From the NCBI RefSeq assembly GCF_039929605.1, contig NZ_JBDSQX010000133.1:31324-95323 (forward strand): a DNA stretch of 64,000 nucleotides, in the 5' to 3' direction. Below are positions 1 through 8,746 of this stretch, in pieces. Under the pieces are notes generated by a model. That model searched no databases. It saw nothing but the letters and a program-made list of their open reading frames with translations, and was not told where the DNA came from. How positions within the stretch are numbered: position 1 is the stretch's first letter; every line of letters starts with the position of its first letter. Source of the DNA: Pelomonas sp039929605 (GTDB lineage Bacteria > Pseudomonadota > Gammaproteobacteria > Burkholderiales > Burkholderiaceae_C). A program made the position numbers and the translations under genes.

Positions 1-1450
1 GAGCAGCGATCTTTTTGTACATCATCGGCTGAGTCAGCGCCGGCGTGTCCTGCTCGTTGTGGCCGAGCTTGCGGAAGCAGACGATGTCGAGAACGACGTC
101 TTTCTTGAACTCGACGCGGTAGTCCATGCACAGCTGCGTGGCCCACACGACGGCCTCGGGGTCGTCGCCGTTCACGTGCAGCACCGGCGCCTCGATCATC
201 TTGACGACGTCGGTGCAGTACCAGGTCGAGCGCAGGTCGCGCGGGTCACTGGTGGTGAAGCCGATCTGGTTGTTGATGACGACATGCACCGTGCCGCCGG
301 TGCGATAGCCACGCGTCTGGGCCATCGCCAGCGTTTCCTGCACGACGCCCTGGCCACCGAAGGCCGCGTCACCGTGCACCAGCACGGGCAGCACCTGGGC
401 GCCGACCGTGTCGCCACGGCGGTCCTGGCGGGCGCGCACGCTGCCTTCCACGACCGGGTTGACGATTTCAAGGTGGGACGGGTTGAAGGCCAGCGACAGG
501 TGCACCGGGCCGCCCTTGGTGGGCACATCGGAGCTGAAACCCTGGTGGTACTTCACGTCGCCCGCAGGCAGGTCTTCGGCGGCCTTGTGCTCAAACTCGG
601 CAAACAAGTCGGCGGGCATCTTGCCCAGCGTGTTGACCAGCACGTTCAGACGGCCGCGGTGAGCCATGCCGATGACGATTTCCTGCACGCCGGACCCGCC
701 GCCACGCTGGATCAGTTCGTCCATCGCCGCGATGAAGCTCTCGCCGCCTTCGAGCGAGAAGCGCTTCTGGCCAACGTACTTGGTGTGGAGGTAGCGCTCC
801 AGGCCTTCGGCCGCGGTCAGGCGGTCGAGGATGTGCTTCTTCTCGTCGGCCGTGAAGTTGGGCTTGCCGCGCGCCTTCTCCAGGCGTTCCTGCCACCAGC
901 GCTTCTCGGCCGGGTCGGAGCCGTGCATGAACTCGGAGCCGATGCTGCTGCAGTAGGTCTCGCGCAGGGCCTGCACGATCTGGCGCAGCGTCATCGTCTC
1001 GCCACCGAAGTAGCTGTTCACGGCGCTGAACGAGATGTCCATGTCGGACTCGGTCAGGTCGTAGAACGCCGGGTCGAGCTCGGGGATCTTGGGGCGCTCG
1101 GCGCGCTTGAGGGGGTCCAACTCGGCCCAGCGGTTGCCGATGAAGCGGTAGGCCGCGATCAGCGACTGCACGTGCACCTGCTTGCGGGCCACGGCCAGAT
1201 CGGCGCTGGAAGCCTTGTTCGCGAAGGCATTGGCCTTGGCGCGCTGGGCGAAGGATTCGATCACCGGGGCGTGGGCCACGTCGGGTGATTCGCTGCCGTC
1301 CGTCGCGGGGACATGCTGCAACGCGTCGAAATAGGCGCGCCAGTTGTCGGGGACGGAACCGGGGTTGTCGAGGTAGGCCTCGTACATCTCTTCGACATAC
1401 GGCGCGTTTCCACCGAACAAATAAGAGTTCGATTGGTATTGCTGCATCAT
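1..1450 (-). CDS. sucA: 2-oxoglutarate dehydrogenase E1 component, N-terminal part
   Basis: This is the first 483 codons of the thiamine-diphosphate E1 subunit of the 2-oxoglutarate dehydrogenase complex in the citric acid cycle, which decarboxylates 2-oxoglutarate and passes succinyl groups to E2. The C-terminal half lies beyond the window. The N-terminus starts with two Met codons and carries the family's short E2/E3-binding region (SNSYLFGGNAPYVEEMYEAY). Further on are the conserved GMAHRGRLN segment and the HVNGDDPEAV cofactor region. A GAGGTG Shine-Dalgarno stands 8 nt before the ATG at 1450. The gene diverges from the oxygenase at 1747; sucB and lpd presumably follow outside the window. 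Confidence is high because these motifs are specific to SucA. Confidence 0.96.
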   Translation of the reverse strand, partial: MMQQYQSNSYLFGGNAPYVEEMYEAYLDNPGSVPDNWRAYFDALQHVPATDGSESPDVAHAPVIESFAQRAKANAFANKASSADLAVARKQVHVQSLIAAYRFIGNRWAELDPLKRAERPKIPELDPAFYDLTESDMDISFSAVNSYFGGETMTLRQIVQALRETYCSSIGSEFMHGSDPAEKRWWQERLEKARGKPNFTADEKKHILDRLTAAEGLERYLHTKYVGQKRFSLEGGESFIAAMDELIQRGGGSGVQEIVIGMAHRGRLNVLVNTLGKMPADLFAEFEHKAAEDLPAGDVKYHQGFSSDVPTKGGPVHLSLAFNPSHLEIVNPVVEGSVRARQDRRGDTVGAQVLPVLVHGDAAFGGQGVVQETLAMAQTRGYRTGGTVHVVINNQIGFTTSDPRDLRSTWYCTDVVKMIEAPVLHVNGDDPEAVVWATQLCMDYRVEFKKDVVLDIVCFRKLGHNEQDTPALTQPMMYKKIAA

Positions 1451-1746
1451 CTTTCGCTCACCTCATGCCCCGGCTTCCAGGGAGTTGGCTGGTTGAAGAA
1501 CCTTCCGCGACACGGCTCGACCGGTTGGCGGATTGCGACCCACCTTCGCTGCTGCCAGCAAAAGGGACGGGAAGGAATAAAACTTTCAGGGGACGGACTC
1601 TAGCACTGCGGGTTTGCCCGAGCCGTTGTTGGGGGCGCGACAAAGTTCACACGGCGTGATGCCGGAAAGTTGACTGGCTCGTAAACTTCGCCGCGCGTCG
1701 GCCCCGACATTGAATGGCTGTTCGCGAGGGGCATTCAGGAGATCCC

Positions 1747-2589
1747 ATGCAAGTTCAGGTCGTCGACTACCGCTCACCCGACGCGGCCGAAAAGTTCACC
1801 CGCTCCCTGCACGAAACCGGCTTCGGCGTGCTGACCAACCACCCGATCCGGCAGGCGCTAGTCGAGAAGATCTATGCCGACTGGCTGGCCTTCTTCAACA
1901 GCGAGTCCAAACATGGTTTCGCCTTCTCGAAGGAAACGCAGGATGGGTATTTCTCCACCGCCATCTCGGAAACCGCGAAGGGCTCCAAGCAGAAGGACAT
2001 CAAGGAGTACTTCCACGTCTACCCCTGGGGCCGCATCCCGGAACAGCTGAAGGAAGACGCCCTCGCCTACTACCGCGAGGCCAATGCGCTGGCGGAGGAA
2101 CTGCTCGGCTGGGTCGAGCGCTACACGCCGCCGGAGATCGCGGCGAGGTACCGCGAGCCGCTGTCGAACATGATCCAGGGCAGTTCCAAGACGCTGCTGC
2201 GCGTGCTGCGCTACCCGCCGCTGACGGGCGCCGAGCCCGAAGGCTCGATCCGCGCTGCGGCCCATGGCGACATCAACCTGCTGACCATCCTGCCCGCCGC
2301 CAACGAGCCCGGGCTGCAAGTGCTGGGTACCGACGACGCTTGGCACGCCGTGCCCTGCGACTTCGGCACGCTGACCATCAACATCGGCGACATGCTGCAG
2401 GAGGCCTCCGAGGGCTACTACCCGTCGACCCAGCACCGCGTCGTCAACCCGACCGGCGAAGGCGCGAAGAAGAGCCGCGTGTCGCTGCCGCTGTTCCTGC
2501 ACCCGCGCGATGACGTGGTGCTGAGCGACCGCTACACGGCGGAAAGCTATCTGAACGAACGCCTGCGCGAGCTGGGCGTGAAGACCTGA
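1747..2589 (+). CDS. 2-oxoglutarate/Fe(II)-dependent oxygenase, isopenicillin N synthase-like
   Basis: The 280-residue protein has the non-haem iron oxygenase fold seen in the isopenicillin N synthase family. The N-terminal DIOX_N part contains TGFGVLTNHP. The iron ligands are visible as HGD (His173, Asp175) and His230 in TQHRVVNP, and the 2-oxoglutarate-binding RVS motif is Arg244-Ser246. A longer frame begins at 1714, but the ATG at 1747 has AGGAG 5 nt upstream and gives the usual family start (MQVQVVDY). The substrate cannot be told from sequence. Placement opposite sucA, whose enzyme uses the same co-substrate, is suggestive only. The next small gene overlaps its stop codon, so the two are probably co-transcribed. 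Confidence 0.88.
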   Translation: MQVQVVDYRSPDAAEKFTRSLHETGFGVLTNHPIRQALVEKIYADWLAFFNSESKHGFAFSKETQDGYFSTAISETAKGSKQKDIKEYFHVYPWGRIPEQLKEDALAYYREANALAEELLGWVERYTPPEIAARYREPLSNMIQGSSKTLLRVLRYPPLTGAEPEGSIRAAAHGDINLLTILPAANEPGLQVLGTDDAWHAVPCDFGTLTINIGDMLQEASEGYYPSTQHRVVNPTGEGAKKSRVSLPLFLHPRDDVVLSDRYTAESYLNERLRELGVKT

Positions 2590-2873
2590 ACCACCGAGTC
2601 ATCCATATCCACCCCGACGCGCCGCCCAAGCCGGCGCTCGGGGCCGCGTGCAACGGCTGCGGCGTCTGCTGCCTCACTGACCCGTGCCCGCTCGGCGCCA
2701 TCCTGAGCCGGCGCCTCAAAGGTGCGTGCGTCGCCTTGCAATGGGACGGCGCCCGATATGCGTGCGGTGCGCTGACGGCACAACCCACCGGGGTGCGCGG
2801 CTGGCTGGTGCGGCGCTGGATTGCGGCCGGTGCTGGCTGCGACTGCTCCCTAGAAGTAGCGGGCAAGCCCTAA
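2586..2873 (+). CDS. Small cysteine-cluster protein, probable CTG start
   Basis: An open frame of 95 codons follows the oxygenase and has no ATG, GTG or TTG at its beginning. The most natural start is CTG at 2586, overlapping the oxygenase TGA as CTGA, where a close relative would be expected to have ATGA. The protein reads LNHRVIHIHPDAPPKP, then a cysteine cluster CNGCGVCCLTDPCPLG, a further Cys in KGACVALQW, and CxC near the end. Such a cluster suggests metal or iron-sulphur binding, as in the loosely defined YkgJ-like cysteine-cluster proteins. The function is unknown. The alternative is that the true start is an ATC or that the gene has lost its start codon. Confidence 0.6.
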   Translation: MNHRVIHIHPDAPPKPALGAACNGCGVCCLTDPCPLGAILSRRLKGACVALQWDGARYACGALTAQPTGVRGWLVRRWIAAGAGCDCSLEVAGKP

Positions 2874-2931
2874 CCGAAAGGCCCTCAGTCGCGGCTAGTA
2901 TTTTTGGCTTCTGCCGTACCTAGGAAGCCGC

Positions 2932-4509
2932 ATGAAATCCCTGCTCCGACTCCTGCCCCTGCTGGCCGCGCTGACGCTGGGGGTGGTGACCACCGCCCAG
3001 GCCGCCCCACTGCGCTGGGCCGCCCAGAACGACATCCTGACGCTGGACCCTCACGCGCAGGACCACAACACCTCCAACGCCATCGGCACCCACATCTACG
3101 AGGGCCTGACGCGGCTGAGCAAGGAGTACCGGCCCGAGCCGTCGCTGGCCACCAAGTGGACCTACCTCACGCAAACCCAGGTGCGCTTCGAGTTGCGCAA
3201 GGGCGTCAAGTTCCACGACGGCTCGCCGTTCACGGCGGACGACGTGGTCTTCAGCTTCGGCCGCATCACGCAGCCGCAGGGCACCAAGCAGACCTATGTA
3301 TCGGGCATCAAGGAGGTGAAGAAGATCGACGACCTCACCGTCGACCTGATCCTCGAAGCGCCCACGCCGATGCTGCTGCAGAACATCATCAGCTTCCCCA
3401 TCATGAGCAAGGCTTGGTCGACCAAGAACAAGACGACGAACACGCAGGACTACAAAGCCAAGGAAGAAAACTTCGCGTCGCGCAATGCCAATGGCACCGG
3501 GCCCTACAAGCTGGTGAGCTGGCAGCCCGACCAGGCCGTCAAGATGGTGGCCAACAAGGACTGGTGGGACAAGAACCCGGGCAATGTGACGGAGCTGAGC
3601 TACCTGCCGATCAAGTCCGCGCCGACGCGTGTGGCGGCGCTGCTGTCGGGCGATGTCGACCTGGTCACCGATCTGCCGCCGCAGGACTTCTTCAAGCTCA
3701 AGGAGGAAGGCAAGGTCAAGCTGCTGGAGGGCGCGGAGATCCGCACCATCTTCTTCGTCATGGACCAGGGCAGCGAGGAGTTGCGCGAGTCCAGCGTGAA
3801 GGGCAAGAACCCGTTCAAGGACAAACGCGTGCGCGAGGCCATGAACCTGGCGCTGGACCGCGAGGCCATCAAGCGCAGCATCATGCGCGGCCTGTCGGTG
3901 CCCGGGGCGTTGATGATCCCGCCGGGCGTCAATGGCTATGACGCGGCACTGGACACGCCGCCCAAGCCCGACCTCGACAAGGCCCGCAAGCTGCTGACCG
4001 AGGCCGGCTACCCGCAGGGCTTCGAGGTGCCGCTGCACTGCCCCAACAACCGCTACGTCAACGACGAGCAGGTCTGCCAAGCGGCGGCGTCGATGTGGGC
4101 CAAGGTGGGCGTCAAGGTGCGCCTGATCGCCCAGCCGTTTTCCACGCACAGCCAGACCTTCCAGCGCGGCGAGTCGCCGTTCTACATGCTGGGCTGGGGC
4201 GTGTCGACCTATGACGCGCTGTATGCCATGCAGGCCTGGGGCCACACGCGCACCAACGGCGCGGACGGCAACTTCAACTTCGGCAAGGTCAGCGACGCGA
4301 CGCTGGACGGCCTGATCCAGAAGATCAAGTTCGAACCCGACGTGCCCAAGCGCAATGCGCTGATCAAGGAGGCACTGCTGCGCATCCGCGACGAGGCCCT
4401 CTTTATTCCCATCCATCACCAGATCCGACCCTGGGCGATGAAGCCGGGCGTGGACACCATCCACCGCTCCAACGACTACTTCGAAGCGCGCTACACGACC
4501 ATCAAATAG
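2932..4509 (+). CDS. Extracellular solute-binding protein of a peptide-type ABC transporter
   Basis: This 525-residue protein belongs to the family 5 solute-binding proteins (DppA/OppA type) that capture oligopeptides or similar solutes in the periplasm. It begins with a Sec signal peptide (MKSLLRLLPLLAALTLG) and a probable cleavage after AQA at residue 24. The family signatures are present: TLDPHAQDHNTSNAIGTHIYEGL near the N-terminus, FHDGSPFTADDVVFSF around residue 95, and DVDLVTDLPPQD in the middle. No permease or ATPase genes stand next to it, so it is an orphan binding protein here, perhaps serving a transporter encoded elsewhere. The start ATG is the first in frame and gives a clean signal peptide. 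Confidence 0.93.
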   Translation: MKSLLRLLPLLAALTLGVVTTAQAAPLRWAAQNDILTLDPHAQDHNTSNAIGTHIYEGLTRLSKEYRPEPSLATKWTYLTQTQVRFELRKGVKFHDGSPFTADDVVFSFGRITQPQGTKQTYVSGIKEVKKIDDLTVDLILEAPTPMLLQNIISFPIMSKAWSTKNKTTNTQDYKAKEENFASRNANGTGPYKLVSWQPDQAVKMVANKDWWDKNPGNVTELSYLPIKSAPTRVAALLSGDVDLVTDLPPQDFFKLKEEGKVKLLEGAEIRTIFFVMDQGSEELRESSVKGKNPFKDKRVREAMNLALDREAIKRSIMRGLSVPGALMIPPGVNGYDAALDTPPKPDLDKARKLLTEAGYPQGFEVPLHCPNNRYVNDEQVCQAAASMWAKVGVKVRLIAQPFSTHSQTFQRGESPFYMLGWGVSTYDALYAMQAWGHTRTNGADGNFNFGKVSDATLDGLIQKIKFEPDVPKRNALIKEALLRIRDEALFIPIHHQIRPWAMKPGVDTIHRSNDYFEARYTTIK

Positions 4510-4588
4510 GGCAGCTCGGTGAAGTGACGGCGCATTGACGGTGAGCGGCCGGGGCGACCCGGCCGTCATCTGCGGTCCAATCCGCACC

Positions 4589-6532
4589 ATGAGCGACGCG
4601 CCCTTCCAGCCCACCCACATCACGCCGAGTGACGAGCAACTCGCTATCCAGCTGCTGAGAAGCCGCCTGCTGCTCGTCGAGGCCAATGCCGGCGCAGCCA
4701 AGACCACCACGCTGGCCCTGCGCATCGCCCAGGCCCTGCAGCGCGGCGCACCGCCCGCGACCGTGCTGGCGCTCACGTCCACCGCGCCGGCCGTCCAGGC
4801 CCTGCGGGAGCGCCTGGCTCACATCGGTGTGCCCAAAGCCACCGCGCAGCAGCTGCGCATCCAGACCTTCGAGGCCTTCAGCCTCGCGGTGCTGGCCACC
4901 TTCGAAGGCGTGAAGACGCGCGCAATCGCGTCGCACGAGCAGGTGAAGCCGTTTGTCGTGCGCGCCATCGAGCGCGCCCAGTTGGCGCCCGAGGAGCCCT
5001 ACCCCGACGAGCTGATGAACAACGCCAGGCCAGGCGACCTCGTCGAGGGCCTGCTCAAGTCCTTCGACGTGCTCAAGGGCCGCATGGTGGTCGAGCACCT
5101 TGCGCCTGAGGACCGCGTGACGCCCGCGCTGGCCGACGAGCTGGGCTTCGGCTACTTCACGATGCGGGTGTGGCAGTGCTACGAGTTCATCCGCAAGGGC
5201 GGCCACCCCGACCACCCCGAGTACCGGTTCGATGGCGACGGCAGCTACGACCTCGCCCGCCTGCTGACGAGCGGCGAGATCGCGGCCAGCGACGACACAC
5301 TCGATCTGCGCCTCTCGCTGGTCTGCGTCGACGAGATGCACGACGTGAACCGCGCCGCCTTCACCGTACTCAAGGCGGTGCTGGCCGCCAACCCCCGCGC
5401 GGCCTTCGTGGGCGTGGGCGACCGCGACCAGGTCATCCACGCGCAGACCGGCGCCGAGGCGAGCTTCATGGATGCGCACTTCAAGGCCGAGATCGGGATG
5501 CCGCAAGTGCTGCCGCTCACGCAGAGCCGACGCTTCAGCCCCCAGCTTGCCCGGCACATGGGGAAGCTCGCCCGCAAGCCCTACGCAGCCGACGAAGCGC
5601 TGCACACCGACATCCACCTGGAGCGCTGCGAAACCTCACGCCTGGCCGCCGAGTTCGTCGCCCGCCAGGCCCAGGCCCACCACCAGCAGAAGACGCTCAC
5701 CAGCCTGCGCGTGCTGTTGCGCCACGCCGCGCAGTCGGTGCTGATCGAGCACGAGCTGCTGCGCATGGGCGTGCCCTACGGCTCGGTGGGCTTCGCGCCC
5801 TACCTGGAGCGCCCCGAAACGCTGCTGGTGCGCGGCCTGTATGCCTACGCGCGCCACGACTTCACGGGCTTCGAGGAGACGGCGCAGCGCGTGCGGCTGC
5901 TCGACGCCTTGCTGATGTTCTCCGGCGCCAAGGTCGACAGTCTGGAGCTGCGACACCTGGACAGCAACGCGGCCCAGCGCGCCGCCGTCGCCGAGGCGTC
6001 GACCCAACTGGACTCCACGCACACCTTCATCGAAGCCCACGTGCTGCGCAGTGCCGACCCGGCGGCGAGGCGCCAGCTGGACGCGGCCCTGGCCATCCTG
6101 CGCAGCAACGACTTCGACGCCTTCGAGGCGTCTTTCCTGAAGGCGCTGGATCCACTGCAACTCGCCGCCCGCGTGTTCGTGCGCAAGGACGAGGCCGCCC
6201 AGGTGGCCGACAACGTCATGCAGCTGCACCGCCTCGCCGAGGCCGAGGACGCGGGCGTGGACGGCGCCTTTCGCATGTTCTCGGCCATGGACAAGACGCG
6301 CCGCAGCCTGCGCGCCAGCGAAGCCGTGGTGCTGTCCAGCATCGAGGCCGCCAAAGGCCTCGAGTTCGACCATGTGCTCATCCCCCACCTCTCCCAAGGC
6401 GAGTTCGGCGAGGGCTCCACGGAGAACCGCAACCTGCTCTACGTCGCGATGACGCGCGCCCGCCGCCGCCTGACGCTGACCTTCGATCCCGACCGGCCGT
6501 CCCGCTTCCTGAAAGACGCGGGCCTGATCTGA
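4589..6532 (+). CDS. UvrD/Rep-like superfamily 1 helicase
   Basis: The 647-residue protein shows the ordered motifs of superfamily 1A DNA helicases: a Walker A-like EANAGAAKTTT near residue 33, Walker B VCVDEMHD, QSRRFSPQLA (motif IV region), EAAKGLEFDHVLIP (motif V) and NLLYVAMTRARRRL (motif VI). It is shorter than UvrD (about 720 residues). The Walker A reads GAAKTT where UvrD normally has GxGKT, keeping the catalytic Lys and Thr. A TTG start 54 nt earlier is possible, but the ATG at 4589 fits better. The role is inferred to be DNA unwinding in repair or recombination; no partner gene is adjacent. The TRIC-like gene begins 8 nt after the stop. Confidence 0.85.
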   Translation: MSDAPFQPTHITPSDEQLAIQLLRSRLLLVEANAGAAKTTTLALRIAQALQRGAPPATVLALTSTAPAVQALRERLAHIGVPKATAQQLRIQTFEAFSLAVLATFEGVKTRAIASHEQVKPFVVRAIERAQLAPEEPYPDELMNNARPGDLVEGLLKSFDVLKGRMVVEHLAPEDRVTPALADELGFGYFTMRVWQCYEFIRKGGHPDHPEYRFDGDGSYDLARLLTSGEIAASDDTLDLRLSLVCVDEMHDVNRAAFTVLKAVLAANPRAAFVGVGDRDQVIHAQTGAEASFMDAHFKAEIGMPQVLPLTQSRRFSPQLARHMGKLARKPYAADEALHTDIHLERCETSRLAAEFVARQAQAHHQQKTLTSLRVLLRHAAQSVLIEHELLRMGVPYGSVGFAPYLERPETLLVRGLYAYARHDFTGFEETAQRVRLLDALLMFSGAKVDSLELRHLDSNAAQRAAVAEASTQLDSTHTFIEAHVLRSADPAARRQLDAALAILRSNDFDAFEASFLKALDPLQLAARVFVRKDEAAQVADNVMQLHRLAEAEDAGVDGAFRMFSAMDKTRRSLRASEAVVLSSIEAAKGLEFDHVLIPHLSQGEFGEGSTENRNLLYVAMTRARRRLTLTFDPDRPSRFLKDAGLI

Positions 6533-6540
6533 GAGCCGCC

Positions 6541-7188
6541 ATGAAGCCTCCCGTCATCAATTTCTCCACGCTGCAGGCGGCCGTGGAGATCACCGCCACG
6601 CTGGCCTTCGCGCTGTCCGGCCTGCTGGCCGGCGCGCGCAAGCAGCTAGATGTCGTCGGGCTGTGCATCATTGCGGGGCTGTCCGCTTTCGGCGGCGGCA
6701 CGCTGCGCGACGTCCTGCTGGACCGGCGGCCCTTCTTCTGGGTCGAGCATGCCGACTGGCTGTGGGCGCTGATGGCCCTGTCCTTCGCCGCGATGCTCTT
6801 CATGCGCGGGCGTCATCTGGCGCTGACCGAGAAGGCCATCCAGTGGCCCGATGCGCTGGGCCTGGGCCTGTTCACGGCCAACGGCACGCTGATCGCGCTG
6901 GACCTGGGCCAGCCGCCCATCGTCGCCGTGCTGATGGGCGTTATCACGGCCACCTTCGGCGGCGTGCTGCGGGACATCGTCTGCAACGAGATCCCTGCGG
7001 CCTTCCATGACCACCGGCCCTACGCGCTGTGCAGCTTCGTCGGCGCCTGGGTGCTGGTGGCGGCCGTGCAGCTGGACGCGCCGCAATGGGCCGCCATCAG
7101 CGCGGCGGCCGCAACGGCGGTGCTGCTGCGTGGCCTGGCGCTGTGGACGGGCTGGACGCTGCCGGCTTGGCGCATCCACATGCGATGA
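6541..7188 (+). CDS. TRIC-family cation channel (YadS/UPF0126 type) membrane protein
   Basis: The 215-residue protein has about six to seven membrane segments and two copies of the family repeat. The first contains FALSGLLAGARKQLDVVGL and GGGTLRDVLLDRRPFFW; the second contains ANGTLIALDLGQPP and GGVLRDIVCNEIP. These doubled GG-LRD elements identify the bacterial relatives of trimeric intracellular cation channels, which conduct potassium-like ions. The physiological role in bacteria is uncertain. A GAGAG Shine-Dalgarno precedes the ATG. The stop overlaps the start of the next small gene (ATGA), suggesting translational coupling. Confidence 0.88.
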   Translation: MKPPVINFSTLQAAVEITATLAFALSGLLAGARKQLDVVGLCIIAGLSAFGGGTLRDVLLDRRPFFWVEHADWLWALMALSFAAMLFMRGRHLALTEKAIQWPDALGLGLFTANGTLIALDLGQPPIVAVLMGVITATFGGVLRDIVCNEIPAAFHDHRPYALCSFVGAWVLVAAVQLDAPQWAAISAAAATAVLLRGLALWTGWTLPAWRIHMR

Positions 7189-7568
7189 ACTCAATCACGA
7201 TGAACACTGCCACTCTCACGATGGAAGCATGTCCACGCTGCAAGCTGACCACTCACGTTAGCGAAAAGCTCCTGCTGATCAACGCCGCCAGCGATCACCC
7301 CGGAGCGTCACCCTCGGTCTGGCGTCACGGTTGCGCCTGCGAGGGCTTTTCGCTCGACGACCTGAAACCGGAATTTTTCGACCAAGGGCCATTTATCCAA
7401 GGTCTCTATTGCACCGCATGCTCTATCGGCTACGTTCCTGAATTCATGGCCAAGCCGGCCCCGCCGATGTACGAGCCAAGCCCCGAAGGATTTCGGCGCG
7501 TTTTTCCAGACGGCACGCTTGGACCTCTTCTACAGCGCATTGCCGACGACGCCGAGTCGCAGCGCTGA
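7185..7568 (+). CDS. Cysteine-rich 127-residue hypothetical protein
   Basis: I do not recognise this protein. It contains three paired or near-paired cysteine groups (CPRCKLTTH, CACEGF and CTACSIGY) that could form a zinc ribbon-like metal site. The rest is soluble, ending in a Pro-rich stretch (KPAPPMYEPSPEGF) and a short helix. The ATG at 7185 overlaps the stop of the channel gene by four bases. Codon use is more AT-tolerant than in the neighbours (for example TTT, ATT and TCT codons), which hints at later acquisition. Function unknown. Confidence 0.6.
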   Translation: MNSITMNTATLTMEACPRCKLTTHVSEKLLLINAASDHPGASPSVWRHGCACEGFSLDDLKPEFFDQGPFIQGLYCTACSIGYVPEFMAKPAPPMYEPSPEGFRRVFPDGTLGPLLQRIADDAESQR

Positions 7569-7731
7569 GATCAAGGAGGTGGCACCTGCGCACAAGGGCT
7601 GGCGCTGGCGCCTCCAGACCATCGACGCTGTGAGGCGCGCCGGAACTACAGCCGATCGTGAACGTCACCGTCGTCGGCGACGCCGTGTACCGCGACGCGC
7701 TGAAGCCGCCCACGTCGTCGTAGGTGCGCCC

Positions 7732-7763
7732 AAAAAGGAACGGCCGCCCGAGGGCCGCCGTTC
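7732..7763 (-). terminator. Intrinsic terminator after the nitronate monooxygenase gene
   Basis: On the minus strand a GC-rich stem (AACGGCGGCCC paired with a GCGGCCGTT arm, short loop) is followed by CCTTTTT. It lies about 20 nt beyond the stop codon at 7782 and ends the etfBA/acyl-CoA dehydrogenase block. Confidence 0.8.
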
Positions 7764-7781
7764 GTTGGTCCGAGCAAGCTC

Positions 7782-8735
7782 TCAGCCCAGCGCGAGGCGC
7801 TCCCGCGCCGCCAGGTATTCGCGCTTGAGCCGCGCCACGAGCTGCGCCGTCGGAAGCACCTCGCGCACCGCGCCGATGCCCTGGCCGCTGCCCCAGATTT
7901 CCTTCCAGGCCTTGGCCGCACTGCCGCCGAAGTTCATCGCGCTCGGGTCGCTCTCGGGCAGCTTGTCCGGGTCCATGCCGGCCGCGACGATGGAGCCGCG
8001 CAGGTAGTTGCCGTGCACGCCGGTGAAGAGGTTGCTGTAGACGATGTCGTCGCTGTTGCTGGCGACGATCATCTGCTTGTAGGCGTCGCTGGCGCGGGCC
8101 TCGTCGGTCGCGATGAAGGCCGAGCCGATGTAGCCGAAGTCGGCGCCCATGGCCTGCGCGGCCAGCACGGCGTCGCCGCTGGCGATGGCGCCCGACAGCG
8201 CCACCGGGCCGTCGAACCACTCGCGGATCTCCTGGATCAGCGCAAACGGGCTTTTCACACCCGCGTGCCCACCGGCCCCTGCCGCGACGGCGATGAGGCC
8301 GTCAGCGCCCTTCTCGATGGCCTTGCGGGCGAACTTGTTGTTGATGATGTCGTGCAGCACGATGCCGCCCCAGGCGTGCACGGCGTTGTTGACGTCTTCA
8401 CGCGCGCCCAGGCTGGTGATGATGATCGGCACCTTGTACTTGGCGCAGACCTGCATATCGTGCTCCAGCCGCTCGTTGCTCTTGTGCACGATCTGGTTGA
8501 TGGCGAACGGTGCGGCCGGCTTGTCGGGGTTGGCCTTGTTGTAGGCCGCCAGCGTCTCGGTGATCTCCGCCAGCCACTCGTCGAGCAGTTCGGCAGGCCG
8601 CGCGTTGAGTGCCGGCATGGAGCCGACGATGCCGGCTTTGCACTGTTCGATGACAAGCTTGGGGTTGCTGATGATGAAGAGCGGCGAGCCGATGATGGGC
8701 AGCGGCAGGTTCTTCAGGATGGGAGGCAGGGCCAA
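7782..8735 (-). CDS. Nitronate monooxygenase family flavoprotein
   Basis: The protein belongs to the FMN-dependent 2-nitropropane dioxygenase/nitronate monooxygenase family. It has PLFIISNPKLVIEQCKAG near the N-terminus, the FMN-site segments GIVLHDIINN and GADGLIAVAAGAGGHAG (His as candidate catalytic base), GPVALSGAIASGDAVLAAQAMGAD, and FIATDEA. Starts are non-ATG: TTG at 8741 has GAGGAG only 1 nt away, while TTG at 8735 has it 7 nt away and gives the common MALP start, so I chose 8735. It begins 11 nt after the acyl-CoA dehydrogenase stop and is clearly in its operon. This suggests a role in lipid or acyl-CoA oxidation, possibly as an enoyl-type reductase, rather than nitroalkane detoxification. 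Confidence 0.87.
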   Translation of the reverse strand: MALPPILKNLPLPIIGSPLFIISNPKLVIEQCKAGIVGSMPALNARPAELLDEWLAEITETLAAYNKANPDKPAAPFAINQIVHKSNERLEHDMQVCAKYKVPIIITSLGAREDVNNAVHAWGGIVLHDIINNKFARKAIEKGADGLIAVAAGAGGHAGVKSPFALIQEIREWFDGPVALSGAIASGDAVLAAQAMGADFGYIGSAFIATDEARASDAYKQMIVASNSDDIVYSNLFTGVHGNYLRGSIVAAGMDPDKLPESDPSAMNFGGSAAKAWKEIWGSGQGIGAVREVLPTAQLVARLKREYLAARERLALG

Positions 8736-8746
8736 GTTCAATCTCC

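Noticed and set aside
59..1288. Long plus-strand open frame opposite sucA
   Set aside because: It is a high-GC shadow; the minus strand encodes clear SucA motifs.
2920..4782. Long minus-strand open frame opposite the solute-binding protein gene
   Set aside because: No domain, and the plus strand has a signal peptide and family motifs; typical of antisense frames in GC-rich DNA.
7569..7731. Protein-like fragment (VNVTVVGDAVYRDALKPPTSS) after the Cys-rich gene
   Set aside because: Only about 21 codons after the only possible start, with a stop just before it; perhaps a remnant of a lost gene, but not enough to call.
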